DNA of 64,000 nucleotides from Asterias amurensis (Eukaryota; Echinodermata; Asteroidea; Forcipulatida; Asteriidae), in contig NC_092652.1 of NCBI RefSeq assembly GCF_032118995.1, forward strand, positions 25,595,044-25,659,043, in the 5' to 3' direction. Position 1 is the stretch's first letter, and each line of letters opens with the position of its first letter. The translations under genes were made by a program, and so were the position numbers. Positions 51,501 through 63,274 of this stretch are shown here, piece after piece. Below the pieces are notes generated by a model. It saw only the letters and a program-made list of their open reading frames with translations, was not told the origin of the DNA and searched no databases.

Positions 51501-51629
51501 GGTTTTATGCTACTATTTGTTTTGAGTAATTACCAATAGTGTCCACTGCCTTTAAAATAAAATAAAAAATTAATAAAGTTGAAATGGAAAAGATAATAAC
51601 GTACCCTGATACTGCTTGAGCAAACTCAT
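42546..51629 (-). CDS. VPS4-like MIT-domain AAA ATPase (ESCRT disassembly type)
   Basis: Exons on the minus strand: 49742-49754 (or 49742-49809), 48987-49116, 48197-48317, 47501-47677, 47021-47174, 46222-46270, 44811-45037, 43904-44091 and 42546-42748, probably preceded by a first exon 51605-51629 (MSLLKQYQ). With that first exon and a 13-nt second exon the N-terminus reads [20 protein letters not shown], a good MIT helix (428 residues). Starting instead at the ATG at 49809 gives 438 residues. In 438-residue numbering there is a divergent MIT domain in 10-90, Walker A GPPGTGKS 178-185, pore-loop Trp211 in SSWVGESEK, Walker B VIFIDEID 234-241, and Arg fingers RRF 296-298. A short VPS4 beta domain ([11 protein letters not shown]) and the C-terminal helix ending FGQNG follow; canonical VPS4 ends FGQEG. 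All catalytic residues are present, so it should be active. The MIT and beta domains are unlike canonical VPS4, suggesting a divergent paralogue. Length and domain order match VPS4 (about 440 residues). Confidence 0.93.
42812..43190. mobile_element. TTAA palindromic MITE, family 2
   Basis: Ends ACACTGGACACTATTGGTAA and ACCAATAGTATCCAGTGCCT; right TTAA at 43187-43190, left TTGA. VPS4-like intron. Confidence 0.65.
43340..43503. mobile_element. palindromic element of TAGTCCTAACTTAGGACTAG type
   Basis: AAAGGTAGTCCTAACTTAGG is mirrored by CCTAAGTTAGGACTACCTTT with long complementary arms. Related ends lie at 55986-56050, 56357-56380 and 62826-62893. Confidence 0.65.
43560..43790 (+). mobile_element. 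probable SINE
   Basis: CGGTTCAAATCACACC gives a degenerate B box, followed by a GGGATTTTCCCTGAA and AATTTCCTCCAACATCTAAA body of a type common in marine invertebrate SINEs. VPS4-like intron. Confidence 0.4.
44165..44370 (+). repeat. second copy of the tRNA-linked repeat
   Basis: GTGCGGCAGTTAACCTTTGT, TCTGACTGGAATCTCCGAAC, a decayed tRNA-like part (AATAGCTCAATTGGTAAGGC, GGTTCAAATTCCGC) and the TTTGTTCAACACCAAATC tail match 30430-30620 in order. Confidence 0.6.
45144..45225. repeat. ATT/TTA microsatellite
   Basis: An imperfect run of TTATTATTA in a VPS4-like intron. Confidence 0.85.
45421..45674. mobile_element. family-5 palindromic element
   Basis: TGGGCCCAATTTCATGGCTC and AACCATGAAATTGGGCCCA are the inverted ends. 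The inner arms have CTGCTTACCGTAAGCACAGA and its inverse. Confidence 0.7.
46330..46641. mobile_element. TTAA palindromic MITE, family 2, shortened
   Basis: TTAA flanks AGGCACTGGACACGTTTGGT and ACAGTGTCCAGTGCCT. It is about 75 bp shorter than its relatives. Confidence 0.7.
48425..48905 (+). mobile_element. second-family SINE interrupted by a family-5 element
   Basis: The SINE head (CAGCAGAGTGTTGGTTTGAG) ends at 48484 and resumes at 48727 (AGTATTGATGCTTGAGTCCT). The palindromic family-5 element 48485-48726 lies between. Confidence 0.65.
49810..51080. other. VPS4-like intron 1, two hairpins and a tRNA-like remnant
   Basis: 50604-50678 is a hairpin (CTAGAAACTAT...GGCTCCCC and inverse). 50711-50827 is a larger one with arms CCAGTAACTGGGGCGCTGTA and inverse. 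About 50970-51040 has a GGTTCAAATCC B-box-like SINE remnant. Confidence 0.5.
51081..51555. mobile_element. TTAA MITE, family 2, with a nested palindrome
   Basis: TTAA-flanked ends AGGCAGTGGACACTATTGCT and ATAGTGTCCACTGCCT. A different element with ends TTTCCGTATGGCGCCA occupies 51267-51390 in its centre. Confidence 0.75.
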
Positions 51630-52096
51630 TTTATGTTGCATACGGGAAAATGTATGTTTCTAGTAGCACAAGAGAAGTTTTTCAACTTCAGAAGTTGTAA
51701 GCTAGCTCAGTCAAATGATATGTGTTTGATTCGCTGAAAGCAAGTACTTTTCTAAGGGAAGCGCCCTCTATCACAATTTTATGCACGCACTGTGTGGTAG
51801 CCTGAACGTCTGACGTCATTCTTTGAGGCTCGTGCGGTATGGCCCAGGTGACCGGACGTGACGCTTACAAACAGGTAGACAATCTGATTCACCTATGATT
51901 TCAACGGCAATTAAAACTTAGACTTTGTGGTTAAAACATAGCTCCCGATGACGGTTAAGAAGTAGCCTACAACAGCTTCTCGATAAAGCACAGTGAGAAT
52001 CATTCTGTAATGTTGTTATGGAAAAATATACATGTATATAAAATTGTATCCCCAAACTTTTAATCAGACAAACGTTTCTGTTCACATAAAGAAGTC
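51630..52096 (-). promoter_or_regulatory. probable VPS4-like promoter region
   Basis: The sequence upstream of the proposed first exon has CpG-containing motifs at 51785-51880 (TGACGTCATT, GACCGGACGTGACG), unlike the AT-rich DNA before the alternative start at 49809. This supports the distal first exon. Confidence 0.35.
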
Positions 52097-52398
52097 AAAA
52101 GCTTTTATTCACAGAACTAGAATTCACAAGAATATCTACAACATTTCAACAAAATAGCCTACTTTTAAAATAAACGTAGTCTGGAATGAAGGCATCGTGC
52201 TTAAACGCTACATTCTAAACAAAATAAAGTGACATGGTTTTCTAAGAAAAGGCGGACCCATTAGGCCTTGTTGATCACGTGATCCGATTAGGCGGTCAGT
52301 GGCTTACCAAAATGGCTCATTACAAAAACAGTAAAATTAAAAGCTCAGGGTTATTGAAAAATAAATGAGATGACGTCAATGCACTTGCAAATTCACAA

Positions 52399-52596
52399 GG
52401 GCCCAATTTCATGGACCTGCTTCAGCTCAACAAAATTCTTCTTAGCAAAAATAAACAGGGAACCAGTCACAAACTGTGCGCGAATATGATACATGGTTAC
52501 CCCTTTTTAGTATAAGCAACATTTTTGTATGCTTAGTAGAATATTGTTGTGCTTGGAGCCTTATTGGCCTACAGCTTTATGGATGAAATGGGCCCT
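52399..52596. mobile_element. family-5 palindromic element (duplicated with the 6.7-kb unit)
   Basis: GGGCCCAATTTCATGGACCT and ATGAAATGGGCCC are the ends. The matching copy in unit B is 59062-59232, so it was present before the duplication. Confidence 0.65.
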
Positions 52597-52672
52597 GGTT
52601 AATTGCATTTTTTATGTCCACAATGTCTACTTGGCGGATTAACTGTGTATCTTGCCCATTATAGGACTGTAA

Positions 52673-53060
52673 TTAAAGCCATTGGACCCTTTCGGTAAAC
52701 AGTGTTGTCCAAGGCCCACACTTTGTGTACCACAACTTCTATATTAAATAACAAACCTGGGCTCAATCGGTCATCGGAGTCGGGAGAAAACAACGGAAAA
52801 AAACACCCTTGTTTTTCCGCGAATTGTTTCGCGACATTGCATACGTGTGCGCACATATTCGCGAATTGTTTCACGACATTGCATACGTGTGCGCACATAT
52901 TTGCGAATTGTTTCACGACATTGCATACGTGTGCGCACATTTTCGCGAATTGTTTCACGACATTGCATTCGTGTGCGCACATATTTGCGAATTGTTTCAC
53001 GACATTGCATACGTATGCGCACACGTTTGCGATATGCGATGTCCCTTCAGGGCCACCATA
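52673..53060. repeat. family-3 TTAA element fused to a solo 42-bp repeat arm
   Basis: The left part (52673-52816) is the first half of a family-3 TTAA element. At about 52818 it switches to five 42-bp units identical in design to the 18311-19289 arms, ending with the outer sequence GAAGGGACATCGC / GGCCACCATA at 53060. There is no opposite arm and no visible target duplication. Confidence 0.7.
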
Positions 53061-53257
53061 CTTTAGCCTATATAGAAGGCCAGACAAGCATTGTTATCAC
53101 CGACCATACCGTAAATAATTATCGGCCACGTTTTCATTATAGGCTAATTTTTTTATCACATTGATGTTACCTTGGATCGGGTGATTTGGGCTATATATAA
53201 AGTGTTCTTACGAAAGAAATAAAGATGCCTTCAAAGTATAGAATATTTTTATATATA

Positions 53258-54290
53258 TTTACAACTCCACCCCACCAAAAAACAAAAATATTTCATAAAA
53301 CCTTTTACATCACTACAAAGTATCATCCTTGGCTTTACTTGAGACAAAAAAATATTGCTATAAATTTAACCCTTGTGCTATTTTAAGAACGTGCATTAGA
53401 GTATGTTTTTAGAACTTGCAAAATCAACATTTTTACCATATTTTTTGCCCTCAAAATTTCATTTTTTCAGGGGTCTCAGAATATTTTTCTTTCGGTTTTG
53501 ATCAGGGCCAAAATTAACTAAAAAAAACAGTTTTTCAGACCCCCAAATCGGCCTAAAGTGGCCTAAACACAAATGAACTGTTACCATGGCAACGTGTTAT
53601 ATTATGATTTGAAATGTAAATGTTGTTTATTTGGACCCCAAGTCCCTACCATCCACAGTATAAGAAAAATATTCCTTTTTTTTTTACCGTGGACACGTAT
53701 GTCGATATTATGTGAAAAGACCCTTAAAAAGGCATTTTTCACGTTTTGGGGAAAAAGTCTAGTTTTGAGGCAGTACTGTCACAACAGGATACAATTGCCC
53801 AAGTTTTTGACACCAGATATGGAAAGACCAATGTTGGCCCTAATCACAGCCGAAAGGAAAATTTTCTGAGACCCCTGGCAAGTTGACATTTTGGGGTCCA
53901 AAAATAGGGTAAAAATGTCGATTTTGCAGGTTCTAAAAACATACTGTAATGCATGATGCAAAAATAGCACAAGGGTGATAATTAAAGCAATAGTTTTTTT
54001 TCTCAAGGAAGGCCAAGGATGATACTTTGTAGTGATATAAAAGGTTTTTTGAAATAATTTTGCATTTTGGTGGGATGGAGTGGTAAATATGAGCTAAAAA
54101 ACAGTTTTTCAGACCCCCAAATCGGCCTAAAATGGCCAAAAAACAAAATGAGCCGTAACCATGGCAACGGGCTATATATAGATTTGAAAATGCAATTTTG
54201 TTTACTTGCACCCCAAGGCCCTTCCACCTACAAAGTATAAAAAAAATTAATTTTTTGACCGTGAGCAACTATGTCAATTATTTACCTGAA
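53258..54290. repeat. composite of inverted and direct repeats
   Basis: About 53258-53478 is inverted at 53868-54092 (arms include TTTTGCAAGTTCTAAAAACA-like DNA). About 53525-53720 (CAGACCCCCAAATCGGCCTA, ACCATGGCAACG) is repeated directly at 54105-54290. Blocks of flanking DNA (ATTATCGGCCACGTTTTCAT) occur on both outer sides (53120, 54330). No coding region is seen. Confidence 0.65.
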
Positions 54291-56508
<2,218 letters not shown>

Positions 56509-57537
56509 TCACTCTGTTTCACGCATCTTCATGCTGCTCGCCTGTAGAGGATTCAAGTCGTTATGCCATTGCTTCCACACAATACCATCGTTATCCCGAA
56601 AACTTCCATCTAGATAAAATTCTCCATTTAAATGTGAATGTATACAGTACCCAAACCACCAGCCGCCATTTCTTGCTTCTGCACAACTACCGGAACTGAA
56701 GTCATCGTTGTCATTATCCTTTGTTGAGAAGGGCCTGTTTCTGTGGTATCCTAGACCGTCACCAGCGGTGCTACTGGCGTCATACGTCCCGATAGACAGG
56801 TAGTAGTTCGCGCCAGTCAGTCCGAAAGCCCCGTACTTTGCGAACGCCGTAGTACCATCAAAATCGGTAAGATCTACCCGGAGGTCCCAACTTCCACCAG
56901 AGGTTAGAGATGCCATTTGTTCGTTCCCCAGCCAGAACTCACCGGAGAGATCACCGAAGCCGGTCTGATAGTGTGCCCAGTCTTCGTAGAAGTCCACGGT
57001 GCCGTCAATGCGTCTCTGCAGCATGATCCAACCCCCGCCGTCAAGCTCCATGTCACAGTAGACCGGTAGACCGCCGGTGTATGATGTCGATGGATAGATC
57101 GTGTACACACCACTAGCCGTGTAACCGGCTTCCAATAACTTCTTACAACTTGAGGTGCGTGGTGGTGGCTCTACAGCCGCCATCACAGAGAAACCAGGGG
57201 TCTCAGAATAACCATCGAAGTACAAGCTCCCTTCATGTTCTATGAATGATTGGGGATCCTCGACCCTCGTAGAATTACTCAATTGACAAATTTTCTTGGT
57301 CTTAAAATAATTGACCGACTTGCAGTTTGTGATCATGGTGCATTCTCGCCCACAGAGGACAAAATGTCGAACCATCTTAGTGTCGAAAGTGAAATTGTCA
57401 AGGGCTCTATTTTCCGCAGCGAACATCGTAGATTCAAATCTGCATCGACTCTCGGCGCCTCGAATTATCAAGAGAAAAATCGTGAATACTATAACGAGTT
57501 TGACATTGTAAAAATGCTCATGGAATTTAAACTCCAT
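56509..57537 (-). CDS. secreted apple (PAN) + fibrinogen C-terminal domain protein, copy A
   Basis: One uninterrupted exon encodes 342 residues from MEFKFHEHFYNVKLVIVFTI. That start gives a proper signal peptide (cleavage near residue 30, ...RGAES). The frame stays open upstream to a Met 39 codons earlier, but a TATA-like box at 57719 makes that stretch probable 5' UTR. Residues 32-108 form an apple/PAN-like module (Cys 32, 62, 66, 72, 84). Residues 128-338 are a fibrinogen C-terminal domain with CDMELDGGGWIMLQRR at 161-176, paired cysteines 131/161 and 285/298, and the calcium-site motif DNDND at 274-278. N-glycosylation motifs occur at Asn48 and Asn88. Ficolin-like proteins of this kind bind carbohydrate or acetylated ligands in innate immunity or adhesion; the ligand here is unknown. 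An intronless frame is unusual for a two-domain secreted protein. A tandem paralogue lies at 63275. A possible polyadenylation signal is at 56174-56179. Confidence 0.93.
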   Translation of the reverse strand: MEFKFHEHFYNVKLVIVFTIFLLIIRGAESRCRFESTMFAAENRALDNFTFDTKMVRHFVLCGRECTMITNCKSVNYFKTKKICQLSNSTRVEDPQSFIEHEGSLYFDGYSETPGFSVMAAVEPPPRTSSCKKLLEAGYTASGVYTIYPSTSYTGGLPVYCDMELDGGGWIMLQRRIDGTVDFYEDWAHYQTGFGDLSGEFWLGNEQMASLTSGGSWDLRVDLTDFDGTTAFAKYGAFGLTGANYYLSIGTYDASSTAGDGLGYHRNRPFSTKDNDNDDFSSGSCAEARNGGWWFGYCIHSHLNGEFYLDGSFRDNDGIVWKQWHNDLNPLQASSMKMRETE

Positions 57538-57718
57538 CTTTAGTTCAGCCGTAGAGAATCTTGTATAGTGGTTGGAGACCTTTTGATCTACGGGGAAAAT
57601 AGAGTCGTGGATTGATGCCAGCGACGTCAGTCTCATCACTGCACGGCCGAACACAGAAAAGTGGTATGAAAACAGTTGCTGCTATGCGAACATGATGGAT
57701 GATAGAACAGCTTGTGTC

Positions 57719-57726
57719 TTTATAGA
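57719..57726 (-). promoter_or_regulatory. TATA-like box of fibrinogen-related gene copy A
   Basis: The minus strand reads CTCTATAAAGAC here, about 180 bp upstream of the preferred start codon. Transcription starting some 30 bp downstream would leave about 150 nt of 5' UTR and exclude the long upstream extension of the open frame. Confidence 0.45.
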
Positions 57727-59061
57727 GCCAGCCCAAGCTTTTTCCAACGGAGGTCGGAAAACTATGGAAAGCCTAAAATGCAAAAAAAAACAAAAAAAAA
57801 AAAAAACAGACGGCCACAGTTTGTAACATTGTCACACAACTATTCAAAAATAGTGTTGAATTTGTTGGATACACAGCTACCAATCAGGGAGATGTTTTAC
57901 TCCATTGAATGTTTGCGAAAGATATTGAATTTGGTCAGATATATTCTGTTAACACGATTGAATGTTTTGCTAACTTTCGGCCGTCCATGCTTCGTTTATC
58001 AACAATGAAAAGGCATGAAATACTGTTCCATTGATGGATATAATGATTTCATTGGATAAACGTGCTGTGACGTAAGCTTTCAGTACCGGTGTCTGTGTTA
58101 TGATTGGTCGAGGTTACAAGGTAATGTAGTTGGTCAGCTACACTGGTATTATCATGATCCGCAATGATAAAGACAGGCACCTGTTTTACATATTCAGTGA
58201 TTTCATTGGATGATTTCATTAGATAGACGTGCAGTGTCGTCTTTCCATATCTGTGTTTTGATTGGTCCATGTAATGTTCGTCAGTTGCGCTTTAATTTCT
58301 GACGTCTGTTAAACGGCTACGGTAAATTTTATGGCGAATATTTGTTTGTAAGGATAAAACGGACACAATAGCTTTTCAAGACTCAATTATTATACTGATT
58401 AAAATGCGAAGGCGTGAGTTTTCGACAATATTATCGTGAATGATGAATACAATTAAATACAGTTTCCTTTGTGTTTACTAATGAGCGTGTTGTTGGGGTA
58501 AGAGCTAAATTATTTCATCATCATTAGCTTCGTTAGCTTAATAATGACTATCGAGGATTCTTTTGACATTCCTTTTTTTTTCTACAAACACAAGCTAGCA
58601 AGGTTTCCTCCTACCACATACAGTATATCGATATAGGCGGCTGGGCGGTACAGTGGCTTAAAGGTATACTACAAACAGGAAGGCCTATCCACTTTACATT
58701 AATGACATTATTCAAACTTTTTTGAAGGTTGGTTGTTGGTACTCCTTTCTTACACGCTTTTATTCACAGAACTAATTCACAAGATTATTCTACAACAATT
58801 CAACAAAATACTTATTGTAATCTTAGTCTGAAATGATGTTTAGGCCATGTGCTAAACGGGCTACTTTCTGAACAAAATAATGTGACCTACAACATAATAG
58901 TGTCTCTTTAGAGTTAATTCTTTAAAGTATTGACAAGAAAAGACGGACCCATTATAGGCATTGTTGATCACTTGATCAAAAGGTCACTTCCGAGCAGGCG
59001 GTTGGTTTTTACCAATTAATGGCTCATTACTAAAACAGTAAAATTAAAAGCTCAGGCCCAA
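57727..59061. other. intergenic between fibrinogen-related copies
   Basis: A purine-rich A tract lies at 57782-57806, and a repeat also seen near 45270 (GAAAACTATGGAAAGC) at 57759. Paired hairpin-like stretches containing GATTTCATTGGAT lie at 58047 and 58200. From about 58757 the duplicated unit B begins. Confidence 0.4.
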
Positions 59062-59399
59062 GGGCCCAATGTCATTTAAGCTGAACAAAATTCTTCTTAG
59101 CAAAACTAAGCACTGAACCAGTTACAAACTGTGCCGCACGTGGTTACCCCTGTCCCGTAAGCAATATTTTTGTATGCTTAGTAAATTGTTGTGCTTTTAG
59201 AGCCTTATACAGTTTATGAATGAAATGGGCCATATAGAGATAGTAAGTTGTATTTTTATGTCCACAATAGTATACGCAGCGGATTAATTGCACAGTAATT
59301 AAAAACCCATATATATAACAGGCTTTGTTTTTAATCACGGGATTTCATGGTCACTTTATACCTTTTTAAAGGGCAGAGACTGTATGAGTTTTTGCAAGG

Positions 59400-60133
59400 T
59401 AGCCATGGGACACTTTCGGTAAACAGTAATGTCCAAAGCCCACACTTCGTGTATCACAACTTCTATATGAAATAACAAATCTGTGAAAATTTAGGCTCAA
59501 TCGGTCATCGGAGTCGGGAGAAAAAAAACCGGGAAACCCACCCATGTTTCCGCACGTTTCGCCGTGTCATGACATGTGTTTGAAATAAATTCGTAATTCT
59601 CGATATCGAGAATTGACAATTGTTTTAATGTTTTCTCAAAAAGTAAAGCAATTAATGGAATAGTATTTTAAGAGAAGTCTTTCACCATTACCTTTTGTAA
59701 TCCCTGTAAGTTATTTGTGAACATGTAAACTTTCTTTTCTCTACCGAAAGTGTCCAATGGCTTTAAAGCCATTGGAACCTTTCGGTAGAAGAAGAAAAAG
59801 AAAAAGTTCACAGATTTACAAATAACTTACTGGGTTTACAGAAGGTAGAGGTGAAATACTTTTCTTGAAATATTATTCCATGAAATGCTTTACTTTTTGA
59901 GAAAACAGTAAAAAAAAATGTATAAATTCTCGTTAACGAGAATTACGGATTTATTTTAAACACAATGTCGGCGAAACGCGCGGATACAAGGGTGGGTGTT
60001 CCCGTTAATTTCTCCCGACTCCGATGACCGATTAAGCCCAAATTTTCACAGGTTTGTTATGATATAGAAGTTGTGATACACGAAGTGTGGGCCTTGGACA
60101 ATATTGTTTACCGAAAGGGTCCAATGGCTTTAA
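59400..60133. mobile_element. two family-3 TTAA elements joined at one shared TTAA
   Basis: The first element runs 59400-59766 and ends TGTCCAATGGCTTTAA. The second begins at that same TTAA (59763-59766) with AGCCATTGGAACCTTTCGGT and ends at 60133. The left TTAA of the first is lost. Confidence 0.75.
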
Positions 60134-60464
60134 AACCCCTTCCCCGTGCTGTATTATTGGCTACTTTTTGTAACGCAAAAACCGATGTCCACAGTTTTAC
60201 ATTAAACTTGTATTAAAAAAAATACACAGATCGAAAATAGTGATATTAGAAGGCCTTCCTTTGCTGAGGAAAAAATACGTTTTAAATGCTAAAATAATTT
60301 TCGTCTCACTGAGATGAAAACAGTTTTGGTGACTTGTTTTACTCATTTCTAAAAAAACTACAGTATCTCAGTAAATACTATTTTAAGGGGAGCTTTCTAC
60401 TACATTATCCTCCAACCGTGTACACAAATAAATTTACTGTATCTGTGGAAATTGTGTCTTGAGA

Positions 60465-60850
60465 TTAAAGGCAGTGGACACTATTGGTAATTACTAAAAA
60501 TAATTTTTGGCATAAAACCTTTCTTGGTGACGAGTAATGGGGAGAGGTTGATGGTATAAAACATTGTGAGAATCGGCTCCCTCTGAAGTACCATAGTTTT
60601 TGAGAAAAAAGTAATTTTCCACGAATTTGATTTCAAGACCTCAGATTTAGAACTTGAGGTCTCGAAATCAACCATCTAAACGCACACAACTTCGTGTGAC
60701 AAGGGTTATTTTTCTTTCATTATTATCTCGCAAGTTCGATGACCTATTGAGCTCAAATTTTCACAGGTTTGTTATTTTATGCATATTTTGAGATACACCA
60801 ACTGTGAAGGCTAGTCTTTGACAATTACCAATAGTGTCCACTGCCTTTAA
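60465..60850. mobile_element. TTAA palindromic MITE, family 2
   Basis: TTAA flanks AGGCAGTGGACACTATTGGT and ATAGTGTCCACTGCCT. It is absent from unit A at the matching place. Confidence 0.75.
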
Positions 60851-61329
60851 GCCGAACGTGTACACTGCCCCAGCAACTTTAATTAAAATGTTTAATATTC
60901 AATTGTAATGTTTAATGTTTAATATTTCCATGCAAAACACCAAAATCCCGGCTCTTACAATAATAGCTTTAGCCTAATAGAAGGCCAGACAAGCATTGTT
61001 ATTACCGACCACGGTCTTACCATCAATAATTATCGGCCACGTTTTCATTATAGGCTAATTTTTTATCAAATTAATTGATAATACCTTGGATCGGGTGATT
61101 TGAGCTATATATAAAGTGTTGTTACGAAAGAAATAAGGATGCCTTCAAAGTATACAATATAGATATAATAATCCACACAACTCGCCATTTTAAATACACT
61201 AAAAGGGCGGACTGTGTTTTTAATTTAAGAATTATCTCTCTTTAAAAAAAGTTGTATTCAGGGCATTGTGTAGGGACTATAGAGAAAGCTTAAACGGTAA
61301 CTTTCGAAATTTTGAATGGTAGATTTGTT

Positions 61330-61478
61330 AATTTTGGTTTTTACCCATACACCGATGTGTGTTAGCACTGTATACTCAGTACTTTCCCGAGTCCTGTGAA
61401 AAAATATCACAGGCATGTTACTCGGGTGGGATTCGAACCCACGACCCTTGCAATTCTAGAGCAGTGTCTTACCAACTA
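61330..61478 (-). mobile_element. tRNA-derived SINE inserted after the duplication
   Basis: The minus strand carries CTAGTTGGTAAGACACTGCT and GGGTTCGAATCCCACC. The 12-bp repeat GGTAGATTTGTT flanks it (61318-61329 and 61479-61490). Unit A at about 54626 has a single uninterrupted GGTAGATTTGTT, the empty site. Confidence 0.9.
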
Positions 61479-61490
61479 GGTAGATTTGTT

Positions 61491-63274
61491 GTTGGTTATT
61501 TAAAACAACTTAATCGGGCCCCCTGTTACTGGTGAATGGAGAATTTTTTTCTGCCATAAAAGAATAATGTAATCTTCTTTATGCGTGGCTCACTTCGCAA
61601 ATTCTGTACGTTTTTAGTCCATTTTTGACTAACTGCGAATACACATGCAGCACACGGAGCTGAGTTCAGCAAAGATCCCGACTAGCCATTTTCGCTCAAG
61701 TACCTATTTTATCAATAAATTTTGCTTGAACACGCTCCTTGTCAAAAATCAATATTGTGGTAGCCAAGACCGCTCCGATATTAAATTTGCAGCTTATTGC
61801 TTTTTAATTTTATTTTTCATTGTGCGATTTCCAAATAAAAATTTGATATTAAAAACGAGATTGATACAGCACAATAAACTATTGAAATGGAAAACAACAA
61901 GCACAATATACTGAGCGCATTGAGTATCTTGTTTTTGGTAGATACGTGTGCTATATAAGACTTCGATACTATAATTATTATTATTATTACCCTGTAGGCC
62001 CTAACCGTAGATGACTTTTGGTTGGGATACAAATTCCCTGATGTATAAAACTCCTCAAGTCGAGTTTTTTTTAGATTCACATTTTCTTGATAATGAATGC
62101 TGCGGCCGGAAATGTGGTTTGCCCGCTTTCACTTCGCCAAAAGTGGATGGATTCGACGTTCTGATTTGAAAGTACCCGGAAAGTTTGTATTCTTATCTCA
62201 ATAAGTAGACACGCAGCTGAAACGTTCAAATGTGACCAATCTTTCTTAATTAATAATGTTTGCCTATATCAAAATAAGCAATTCGATGAAAAAAAAAAAA
62301 AAAAAAAATTAATTATAATGAGCTTACCTTTAAGATTTAAAACCTTTAAAACCATAAAGTTGCGAATGTCGACGTCAATTTCTGATTTACATTATTCATT
62401 TTCTTTCCAATGCAATGCCGGAAAATTGATGTCAAGACGTACATTAACATTTCGTCACTCTGAGCAAAAATACTGGAATATTACGTACAGGCAGTATTAG
62501 GCAGTGACGTCACAGAAGTAAACATTATCCTATACATACAATTTACTTCTGTTACTTCATTGAAAGCCACATACCGGTATTTTTTTCTTACAAATAATTT
62601 AATCTTACTTTCTTAATGTACAGTGGAAATTTCACTCTCTTGTCCAAGTCTTTAACTCTAAAAAGAGTTGTCTGACTTATTATGGCTCTTTGCAAGAGTG
62701 GGATGGCGGACAAAATGAGTGGGTTTTCACTATTTTACAAAAGGGAGTATGGCTTTTAATGACGTCACAGAAGTAAATTCTATCTTTTTATACGTCTTTT
62801 TTTTTAAATTTATATGGGCGATCCTATACTCGTCCTAACTTATAGTCTTATCTCGAGTTAGGGCGAGCAACTCGTCCTAACTTAGGACTAGCCTAAAATT
62901 TGTAGATAACTCATTATTTTTATTATATTATTATTATTATTTATTCGGCCAAGATTTCAACAAACAGTACAAGATACAACATTACCGTACTAAAGAAATA
63001 CAACAATTTAACAAACAATGAATGTAAACTTATGACACATAGAACAATTGTAAACCAATGATTGAATGAGACAGAGCACTGGCAATCAAGCAAGAGGGTC
63101 ATTCCGTGTCAAATCACCCCAAAAAAGTCATAGGACTAGTCCTAAGTTTTTAGTAGCTAGTCATAACTCTTTGTGAAATCGACCCTTCTGGTCATGTTGT
63201 TCCACAAATCCGAAACTAACAACACCACATGCCACTAGCTTGTCCCGTATCAGCAACTTTGTATCAATGTCAAC
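61491..63274. other. 3' flank of fibrinogen-related copy B
   Basis: Matches 54639-56508 apart from a shorter ATT run and small indels. An A run lies at 62290-62308. No additional gene was seen. Confidence 0.5.

Noticed and set aside
52659-53164. Similar repetitive open frames at 53 kb
   Set aside because: Same 42-bp repeat as above; non-coding.
57538-57654. Upstream extension of fibrinogen-related copy A (extra 39 residues)
   Set aside because: It would bury the signal peptide and begins within about 70 bp of the TATA-like box, so it is probably 5' UTR.
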